64,000 nucleotides of DNA from Turneriella sp942492915. GTDB lineage: Bacteria; Spirochaetota; Leptospiria; Turneriellales; Turneriellaceae. Below, in pieces: positions 57,909 through 64,000 of this stretch. The stretch spans positions 2,294,001-2,358,000 of the forward strand of contig OW818662.1 in NCBI GenBank assembly GCA_942492915.1, given 5' to 3'. Positions within the stretch are counted from its first letter, which is position 1, and each line of letters starts with the position of its first letter. Below the pieces are notes generated by a model. That model was not told the origin of the DNA, did not search any database, and saw only the letters and a program-made list of their open reading frames with translations. The position numbers and the translations under genes were made by a program.

Positions 57909-58876
57909 ATCACCACCGGGTTAAAGCATGCATAACTGTCGTGTTCCGTGACCCCCGTATGAGGCGCAGGAAATTCGATTCGGCAATCATCGAGACTGCG
58001 GTCGCAGCGCGGAGCAAACGGACAGCCGGGTGGCTGGTTAACCGGCGAAGGAATTTCGCCCGGCAATGCATAAAACTCGCGGTTACGAAAATCGGTGTCG
58101 AGCTTGCTTTTCGCCAGTGCGCGCGTATACGGGTGCCTGCTCTGTTCAAAAATATAGTCCGAAGAGGCCGCTTCAACGATGCGCCCGAGATACATCACAG
58201 CCACACGATCAGCAAACCAGCGCACCACCGAAAGATCGTGCGTGATAAAGAGTGCCGCGAACCGGTATTCACGCCGCAGGTCTGCCAAGAGATTCAGAAT
58301 CTGCGCCTGTATCGACACGTCGAGCGCGCTGATCGGCTCATCGAGAATCAGGTATCGCGGCTTCAAGACGAGCGCGCGTGCGATAGCAATTCTCTGGCGC
58401 TGCCCCCCGCTGAATTCGTGAATTTTTTTCGGCATTTGTTCTGAGGTGAGGCCCGTCGCGGCGAGTATTTCAGCAACCCGGTCGCGCCGGGCTGTGCGCG
58501 ACATGCGCAATATCTTCTTGCGGATGATAATTGGTTCTGAGACAATCTGCTCTACCGTCATCCAGGGATTCATCGACGACGCTGGATCTTGAAAGACGAT
58601 GCCGAGATTACGGCGCAGCTCTTGCCAATCGGCCGAAGACATCGTGCGGCTGTCTTTGCCGTCAAAGGTAAAATGCCCCGCATCGGGTTTGTATAACCCC
58701 ATAAGCACGCGAGCGAGAGTGCTCTTGCCACTGCCCGATTCACCGACGAGCCCGAGTACTTCATTTTCTTTTATTTCAAGCGAGACGTCTTGCAGCGCCT
58801 TAACCGTCAGGCGCTCACGCGAAAAAAAGCCTCGTTTAACGGAGAAATTTTTCGAGACATTGGCTATCGAAATCAT
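57905..58876 (-). CDS. Oligopeptide/dipeptide ABC transporter ATP-binding protein (OppF/DppF type)
   Basis: The 323-residue ATPase has Walker A GESGSGKST (44-52), FQDPASSMNPWMTV, signature EFSGGQRQRIAIARAL, Walker B YLILDEPISALDVSI and the oligopeptide-family C-terminal GCPFAPRCDRSLDDC. No permease, binding protein or OppD partner is adjacent; they must be elsewhere. It heads a run with upp. An outer-membrane gene lies upstream, on the same strand, 58 bases away. Confidence 0.9.
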   Translation of the reverse strand: MISIANVSKNFSVKRGFFSRERLTVKALQDVSLEIKENEVLGLVGESGSGKSTLARVLMGLYKPDAGHFTFDGKDSRTMSSADWQELRRNLGIVFQDPASSMNPWMTVEQIVSEPIIIRKKILRMSRTARRDRVAEILAATGLTSEQMPKKIHEFSGGQRQRIAIARALVLKPRYLILDEPISALDVSIQAQILNLLADLRREYRFAALFITHDLSVVRWFADRVAVMYLGRIVEAASSDYIFEQSRHPYTRALAKSKLDTDFRNREFYALPGEIPSPVNQPPGCPFAPRCDRSLDDCRIEFPAPHTGVTEHDSYACFNPVVI

Positions 58877-58934
58877 GCGCCTATACGCTCCGCTGCCTCG
58901 AAATAGTGACCGATAGATTTCAGGTACATCGTCT

Positions 58935-59927
58935 CTAGTCTATCGGCGAAAAATCAAGCCGCAACATTGCGGTCACACCCACTACGAGCGCCCGCTGCGT
59001 CGCGACATACTTCATGCCGTTGCAGGTAATATCGGCGCTCTGGCCTGCGTCGGCGCTGCAAAGCTCGGGCGTCGTGCTACCGGCGGCAGGCCGAACGTTG
59101 CGCAGTGAGTCCGATTCGCTCCACCACCACTGAGCGCGGGCAATATTGAGACCGATTGAGACCTCTTCGCTGACATGATAGAAGAAACCTAAATAACCCC
59201 AGCTTTCGACCAAAGTACGCGTGCCAAAGTTCAGGGCAAAATGCGCCTCATACTGCAAAAAAAATGTCATGAAGGGTTTATCCCCATCGAGCCAGAAGTA
59301 CTGTAACCCCGGCCGCAGCACGTATTTGGTTTCGGCGACATTCGCCGAATGCCTGCCCCAATTATCGCGGTCTTCATAGCGCGAGTCGCTGTACCAGGTG
59401 TAGTGCAGGCGATTTTTTATTTCAAACACCCAGTTCTCACCCGGCAAGAACGGCAGTTTCTGTCGCCACGTCACATCGCCGATAGCTGCTTGCTCGGCCC
59501 GGTTGTTGGTATTCAACCAGAACCAATCCCATTTTTCAGGCGCCGTCCACCCTGCCGACACCCAGTCATTACGATGGCGTTCACCCTGGGCATAGCGATA
59601 GAAGCCACCGACCATGAAGTTGGGCGTCAGGTTAAAATAACTGCCGAGCGTCGCAAACCAGGGCTGCTGCGTAAAGGTCTGTTGTCCGGTCGCGGTAGAA
59701 TTTACACCGCCCCCGACGCGCGAGGTACCTTGCGCGATATTTTCAAAACGATAATTGGTTTCTGCCAGTGGCAGCCAGTCTCTGTAACGCACCTGCGCGC
59801 GAACGGTGCCTGAGTAGAACGTGGTGTCACGCGCGGCCTGCGGAGTGGGGTTTGCCCACGCGCTGATGGCTGCCGGCGACAGCAGCAGTGCAGCGACACC
59901 AAACCATTTGCGATGCGCCGTCGACAT
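58935..59927 (-). CDS. Outer-membrane beta-barrel protein (DUF2490-like)
   Basis: The 330-residue protein has a signal peptide (GVAALLLSPAAISAWA) and many aromatic-rich strands with WFATLGSYFNLTPNFMVGGFYRYAQGERHRND and LHYTWYSDSRYEDRDNWGRHSA, ending in an aromatic strand. This resembles DUF2490 outer-membrane barrels of about 200-300 residues; the match is by pattern only. A small loop with two Cys (CSADAGQSADITC) is near the end. Substrate unknown. Confidence 0.6.
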   Translation of the reverse strand: MSTAHRKWFGVAALLLSPAAISAWANPTPQAARDTTFYSGTVRAQVRYRDWLPLAETNYRFENIAQGTSRVGGGVNSTATGQQTFTQQPWFATLGSYFNLTPNFMVGGFYRYAQGERHRNDWVSAGWTAPEKWDWFWLNTNNRAEQAAIGDVTWRQKLPFLPGENWVFEIKNRLHYTWYSDSRYEDRDNWGRHSANVAETKYVLRPGLQYFWLDGDKPFMTFFLQYEAHFALNFGTRTLVESWGYLGFFYHVSEEVSIGLNIARAQWWWSESDSLRNVRPAAGSTTPELCSADAGQSADITCNGMKYVATQRALVVGVTAMLRLDFSPID

Positions 59928-60018
59928 TCACCGTCTCTCTATGATTCAATTCGGCGCGGCAAGCAGAATTTACCGCGCTTCGCATGGCGAATGCTCTGAA
60001 TTTTCGTTTGCGGGGCAA

Positions 60019-61269
60019 TCAGAAACGTCGCGTGATTCCGAAATGGACAGGGACAAACTTCAGAATGCCTTGCGGGTCAAAGGTGAAATTAATCGCTGCG
60101 CCGGCATAAAGCGACGTGCGATCGCTGAGCGCGTAATGCAATTCTGTACCGGGCATGACTCCCCATTGCAAAACAGATGCAGACGCGGCGGATGAGAGAA
60201 CGACAAAAATATTCGGCCCTGTCGAGAGAGACACAAACAGGCTAAAGCCTTTACCGATCGAAACCGGATAGTACACACCCGGGTAAAGATTCGCAAACAG
60301 CATCGCATCGTAGACGTCGGTTTTTGACGGTGAATACGCCATCGTCAATTTCAGCTGCGGATAGATGTAGCGAAAAAATGGTTTATCGTAACGCACAAGC
60401 CCCTCGGCCCCAAGCGAGACACGAAAAAAATCGAGTTTCGTATCTTGAATGCCGGCGACGAGACCAGCGCCCCACCAAAAGTGACTTTCGGCCGGCGGGC
60501 TGTTATTGGCAGCGACCACGCCGCGTTCACTCACAGCAGAGCGACCGGGCAGAAGATGCACCAGCGAATAACGAAGCGCATCACCTTTCAGATCGAGCGC
60601 AACAAAATGCGAGGCCCCGGCAGGTACCTGCATATCGGCGATCGCTGCCCCAGACCTCGCCGTCGAAACCGCGTCAGCCTTCAGCACGTTTTGGTGGTCT
60701 GCCCGAAGTTTTTCCGCAATAATCAATTTCTCTTTGAGCAATGCCAGATTTTCTTCGGCGGCGATATGGTCTTCAGTCGGCTTGGGTTTTGTAGCGCGAA
60801 AAGCCGATAGTCGTGAGTACCCGCCAACCTTGAACTTCGTAACTGCCGCAACTTGAAAAAAATACTCACCCGGCTCGAGTTCGACCATGATGTTGTTAAC
60901 TTCGATCTGGCGCGTCTCTATCAGTTTTTTGGCGGCGTCGAATATCTTCACGCTGTAGCCAGTCGCCCCTTCGACCTGTGACCATTCCAGTCGGGTAGAT
61001 TTTTTTCCCGGAGTTCGCGCGTCGGCGGCAGCGAGATCGTCCTGAGCGCGTTTGAGGTCTGCTTTGAGGCGCACACGCTCTGCTTCAAGTTCGGCGATGC
61101 GGGTGATGTGACCTTCTGCCTCGACTTTTTTCTCTGGCGCAATGAAGTAGAATTCAAACTCACCGCTGCCGGCGAGCGGTGCAGCATTCAGCCGCTCCGC
61201 GTTCAGGGGCCCCACCAGAGCAGCGCTGGCGGCCAATACCATGCAGGATATGAGAGTTTTCTGTAACAT
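60019..61269 (-). CDS. Outer-membrane protein with coiled coil, fibronectin-like domain and barrel
   Basis: The 416-residue form starts at MLQKTLISCMVLAASAAL; a frame upstream to 61329 lies in a poor context. After the signal are a helical stretch (ELEAERVRLKADLKRAQDDLAAADA, about 55-90), a fibronectin type III-like domain (RLEWSQVEGATGYSVKIFDAAKK...YFFQVAAVTKFKVGGYS, 95-165), a second helix and a C-terminal barrel-like region ending in HFGITRRF (aromatic). Probably surface or periplasm facing. No family name is certain. Confidence 0.6.
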   Translation of the reverse strand: MLQKTLISCMVLAASAALVGPLNAERLNAAPLAGSGEFEFYFIAPEKKVEAEGHITRIAELEAERVRLKADLKRAQDDLAAADARTPGKKSTRLEWSQVEGATGYSVKIFDAAKKLIETRQIEVNNIMVELEPGEYFFQVAAVTKFKVGGYSRLSAFRATKPKPTEDHIAAEENLALLKEKLIIAEKLRADHQNVLKADAVSTARSGAAIADMQVPAGASHFVALDLKGDALRYSLVHLLPGRSAVSERGVVAANNSPPAESHFWWGAGLVAGIQDTKLDFFRVSLGAEGLVRYDKPFFRYIYPQLKLTMAYSPSKTDVYDAMLFANLYPGVYYPVSIGKGFSLFVSLSTGPNIFVVLSSAASASVLQWGVMPGTELHYALSDRTSLYAGAAINFTFDPQGILKFVPVHFGITRRF

Positions 61270-61384
61270 GAAGCGTAACTTCGGATAGCGTAGACCGTAG
61301 TCGCCGACGTGCGTCAAGTAATAGTACACTTACATTACCCTGAAAATCACTTTACGCCCGGGAGGTTTGCGGCCATCGCAGCCC

Positions 61385-61714
61385 GTGCGTAAGTGGGCAT
61401 ATATTTTTGCTCTATTTCCCGGCGCCTGTATGGTTGGCACCTACCGGCTGCAAGATGATGCGTACCACCAGAACAACCCAGCCGGCGCCCAGAGCGGCGT
61501 TTCGTCGCACGGATTACCGACCGGGAACCTCGGTTACAGCAGCGCGGTGCTGTCGGCAGCCGCCGCAGCACCGGAAATCGTGCTCGATGCTCTGCACCGC
61601 GGTAAGTCTTACAAAAACCGCAAAGCCCTCTGCTCCGCGCTCTACGAGAAAGCGATATCGCCAAACAGCCCCGCGTGGGAATGGCAGAGTTATTACAATC
61701 GCTGTGGTAGTTAG
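61385..61714 (+). CDS. Small exported protein, probable lipoprotein
   Basis: The 109-residue form starts at GTG, MRKWAYIFALFPGACMVGTYR, whose FPGAC looks like a lipobox. A TTG 18 bases upstream is an alternative, but GGAGG lies too close to it. The rest has four to five Cys in all (two in CSALYEKA, YYNRCGS) and Gly/Ser stretches. No family recognised. It precedes the TolC-type gene on the same strand with a hairpin between. Confidence 0.5.
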   Translation: MRKWAYIFALFPGACMVGTYRLQDDAYHQNNPAGAQSGVSSHGLPTGNLGYSSAVLSAAAAAPEIVLDALHRGKSYKNRKALCSALYEKAISPNSPAWEWQSYYNRCGS

Positions 61715-61730
61715 TCCGGTACCTTTCTCT

Positions 61731-61757
61731 AACAGGTTCCTGAAAAAGGAACCTGTT
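61731..61757 (+). terminator. Hairpin between the lipoprotein gene and the TolC-type gene
   Basis: AACAGGTTCCT (61731-61741), loop GAAAA, AGGAACCTGTT (61747-61757): a perfect 11-bp stem 16 bases after the stop. No U-run follows. It probably separates the lipoprotein from the efflux operon. Confidence 0.5.
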
Positions 61758-61848
61758 GTTCGATTTCAGATACCTGCTGTCTCGCACCGATACTAAAGAG
61801 AGAACCACCCGGAACTTGTGCGTTTCGAGGGTGGTCTTCTGGAATACC

Positions 61849-63126
61849 ATGAGATCTGCGTTTTTTCATTTTCGGGCGGCCGTTGCGCTGCTTATAGTCT
61901 CGCCCCAACTGCACGCCGAAACCGTAAAACTCGATTTCAAATCGGCGGTGCAGAATCTGATGACGGGCAACCGCGATTTTGTCGCGGCGCGGCAGAACAT
62001 TGAAACGGCTCGTTACAGCTACCGCGCCGCGTACGCGAACTTTTTTCCACAGCTCTCGGCAGGTATGAACTACACGCAGGGAAACTCGGCAACGACCGCT
62101 CAGCTCGCGGGCCAAAGCACGACCTACGAGCTCTACTCTGCGTCGCTTGGGGTCAGCCAGAATATCTTTTCAGGACTCGCCGATTATTATGCCATAAAGC
62201 GAGCACGGGCCAATGCCGAACTTTCAGAGGCAACATTCAGCCTCACGGCGGCCCGAACGCTTTACGAACTGAAATCCGCATGGGCGCTGCAGAATCTCGC
62301 GCACAAACAATATGCACTCGCGCTCGAGACGCAGCGAAGACGAAAAGACAACCTGCGCATGATTGAGCTGAGGTTTAGCGGTGGCAGCGAAAACAAAGGC
62401 TCGGTTTTGCTCGCAACTTCGTACCGCGCACAGGCTGATCGCGATGTCAACCAGGCGATAAGACAACGCACCCAGTCGCTGACCGAACTCAAGCGTATTC
62501 TGAATCTGGCACAAGAAGCAGACCTGGAAATCGAAGGCAGCCTTGAGATCAAAGAGCCGCCGAAAGAAATCGCTTTGACTGAACTTGCGAAAAAGACTCC
62601 CGAATACCGGCAGGCTCTCGCTCAGGAACTAAATGCAGAAGCGACGGCCGACCAGTCTCTGTCGCCATTCTTCCCGACGCTGAACGCGTCAGGCTCGATG
62701 TTCAGACAGGGCGCAACTTTCTTTCCCCAGGGTGACCGCTGGTCTGTCACCGTCGGTGTGTCCTATCCCATTTTCACAGGTGGCAAAGACTATTACGCAC
62801 TCAAGGCAAATGAAAGCGCGCTCGAATCGGCCCGACGAAACCGCGAAGGCGTCGAAACAATGAGGATCTCAAAATTGCAGCAAGCCTTGCAGACGTACAG
62901 GGCCTCCGTCGAGAACGCAAGAGTCAGCGAATCGCTGCTTGCAGCCAGTTCGGTGCGTGCGCAGATTGCACGCGTAAAATACAATAATGGCCTGTTATCT
63001 TTCGATCAGTGGGACATCATTGAAAATGAACTGATCTCGCGGCAGAAAGAAGTTCTGCAGACGCGCTACGACGTTGAAATTGCCCAGGCTGCATGGGAAC
63101 AGCAGTTGGGCGAAGGCCCGCAATGA
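61849..63126 (+). CDS. TolC-family outer-membrane efflux protein
   Basis: The 425-residue form starts at MRSAFFHFRAAVALL; an open frame to 61756 adds 31 residues before the signal. The signal peptide is followed by duplicated OEP repeats (LDFKSAVQNLMTGNRDFVAARQNIETARYSYRAAYANFFPQLSAG and the second half near 260), with long helices. It pairs with the membrane fusion protein that starts within its last codon (ATGA). It forms the outer channel of a tripartite pump whose inner-membrane part is beyond the window. Confidence 0.88.
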   Translation: MRSAFFHFRAAVALLIVSPQLHAETVKLDFKSAVQNLMTGNRDFVAARQNIETARYSYRAAYANFFPQLSAGMNYTQGNSATTAQLAGQSTTYELYSASLGVSQNIFSGLADYYAIKRARANAELSEATFSLTAARTLYELKSAWALQNLAHKQYALALETQRRRKDNLRMIELRFSGGSENKGSVLLATSYRAQADRDVNQAIRQRTQSLTELKRILNLAQEADLEIEGSLEIKEPPKEIALTELAKKTPEYRQALAQELNAEATADQSLSPFFPTLNASGSMFRQGATFFPQGDRWSVTVGVSYPIFTGGKDYYALKANESALESARRNREGVETMRISKLQQALQTYRASVENARVSESLLAASSVRAQIARVKYNNGLLSFDQWDIIENELISRQKEVLQTRYDVEIAQAAWEQQLGEGPQ

Positions 63127-64000
63127 AGAAATTCCTCATCGCAGGGTTTGCGGCGCTCGCAGTGGCAACGGCATTGTATTTTGTATTCGCGCGCGACAAG
63201 AAGGGCGACATAGAATACACAGCAATCAAACCTCAACGCACTGACCTGCGCCTGACGGTTACGAGCACGGGCACTGTCACCCCTGAAGGTCGCATCGAAA
63301 TGAAACCACCCGTACCCGGTCGTATCGACAGCGTCGCCGTCAAAGAGGGCCAAAAGGTGCGGCGGGGCCAGATTATCGCGTGGATGAGTTCGACCGAACG
63401 AGCGGCACTGCTCGACTCGGCGCGCGCGGTGAGCAATGAAGAATACAAGCGCTTTCAGGAATATTACAAGGCGACGCCGATTGTAGCCCCCGTTTCGGGC
63501 ACCATCATCTTAAGAAATGTCGAACCGGGCCAGACCGTGGCTTCTGCCGACGTACTGCTCGTCATCTCAGATCGATTGCAGGTCGTTGCAAAGGTCGACG
63601 AAACCGATATAGCGCGCGTCAAACCAGGAATCAAAACCGAACTCATTCTCGATGCTTACCCGCAAGAAACGATCGCCGCCAAAGTAAGCGGCATCGCCTT
63701 TGAAGCGAAGACAGTCAACAACGTCACCGCGTACGATGTCGAGATTCTGCCTGTCAGGCAGCCCGACTTCATGCGCAGCGGCATGACTGCCAATGTTACT
63801 TTTATACTTAAACAGCGGGAAGACGTTCTCACGCTGCCGGTTTCTGCGATTCAATTCAAGAAAGATTCTCCTTTCGTGCTTTCGCGGGACAAGCAGGGAA
63901 AAGTGATCGAAATTGCCATTGAAATCGGCGAATCGGACGGCAGTAATACCGAGATCACCTCAGAGCTCAGCGAAGAGGCAACGGTACTGGTACCGAAAAT
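63123..64000 (+). CDS. MacA-type periplasmic membrane fusion protein (partial)
   Basis: The first 292 codons are in the window; the 3' end is cut off. A start anchor (FLIAGFAALAVATALYFVF) leads into a lipoyl-like domain (TGTVTPEGRIEMKPPVPGRIDSVAVKEGQKVRRGQIIAWM), an unusually short or absent hairpin (only about 25 residues, EEYKRFQEYYK), then PIVAPVSGTIILRNVEPGQTVAS and a beta-barrel domain. This is the HlyD/MacA family, which bridges an ABC pump to TolC. It overlaps the TolC-type gene by 4 bases; an ABC MacB-like gene would be expected next. Confidence 0.88.
   Translation, partial: MKKFLIAGFAALAVATALYFVFARDKKGDIEYTAIKPQRTDLRLTVTSTGTVTPEGRIEMKPPVPGRIDSVAVKEGQKVRRGQIIAWMSSTERAALLDSARAVSNEEYKRFQEYYKATPIVAPVSGTIILRNVEPGQTVASADVLLVISDRLQVVAKVDETDIARVKPGIKTELILDAYPQETIAAKVSGIAFEAKTVNNVTAYDVEILPVRQPDFMRSGMTANVTFILKQREDVLTLPVSAIQFKKDSPFVLSRDKQGKVIEIAIEIGESDGSNTEITSELSEEATVLVPK

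Overview
The window looks like chromosomal DNA of a leptospiral spirochaete. This is inferred from three things: an LPS-making diderm gene set (waaF, lpxK, lptB, outer-membrane barrels, lipoproteins with loose lipoboxes), a FlaA-like sheath protein, and a metabolic core arranged in scattered short operons. Base composition is in the low-to-mid 50s percent GC, which would fit Turneriella better than Leptospira; this is a guess by composition and gene style, not a search result. There are no rRNA genes, insertion sequences, prophages or CRISPR arrays. Genes are dense, with many ATGA or TGATG overlaps.

Layout. 1-3535 (minus): a copper/metal export operon (Cys/His-rich exported protein, metal-binding lipoprotein, CusC-like outer-membrane factor, multicopper oxidase, start of a DUF3147-like gene). 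3602-7753 (minus): amidohydrolase, carbohydrate-binding-like exported protein, waaF with a perfect 20-bp inverted repeat just inside its 5' end, and a secreted amidase. 7855-14612: small cytochrome c, ArsR-methyltransferase fusion, Trm112-like protein plus dxs, an HD-like protein, ilvC. 14717-23547: an envelope and purine block: barrel protein, large multidomain amidase, NamZ-like muramidase, purK, a TMEM43-like protein, purE and a lytic transglycosylase. 23701-25469: a vapBC-type module, then YceI and a His-rich four-helix membrane protein. 25582-29076: pheS-pheT. 29129-35008 (minus): STAS protein, VanY-type carboxypeptidase carrying a 57-bp tandem repeat, old yellow enzyme, lptB, rpoN and a WecE-like aminotransferase. 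35112-39066: clpS-clpA-metallophosphoesterase. 40184-42050: metK, rpsT, and tRNA-Val(UAC) flanked by two degenerate tRNA-Val fragments. 42128-53923: astacin-like protease, MgtC-type membrane protein, dehydrogenase, BaiN flavoprotein, gpmA, ruvC, a probable DUF2339-DUF3999 fusion, remA-yicC and a 57-residue small gene. 54026-61714: lpxK, FlaA-like protein, upp, an OppF-type ATPase, two barrel proteins and a lipoprotein. 61849-end: a TolC-type channel and a MacA-type fusion protein running off the window.

Themes. Five peptidoglycan-acting enzymes (two amidases, NamZ, a transglycosylase, a carboxypeptidase) and several LPS genes make envelope building and turnover the dominant function. Convergent gene ends repeatedly share inverted repeats that span or touch the stop codons and lack U-tracts. 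The most unusual items are the split tRNA-Val fragments with inserted hairpins, the waaF hairpin, the multidomain amidase, the DUF2339-DUF3999 fusion and the in-frame 57-bp repeat. I did not find a clearly new defence or mobile system.
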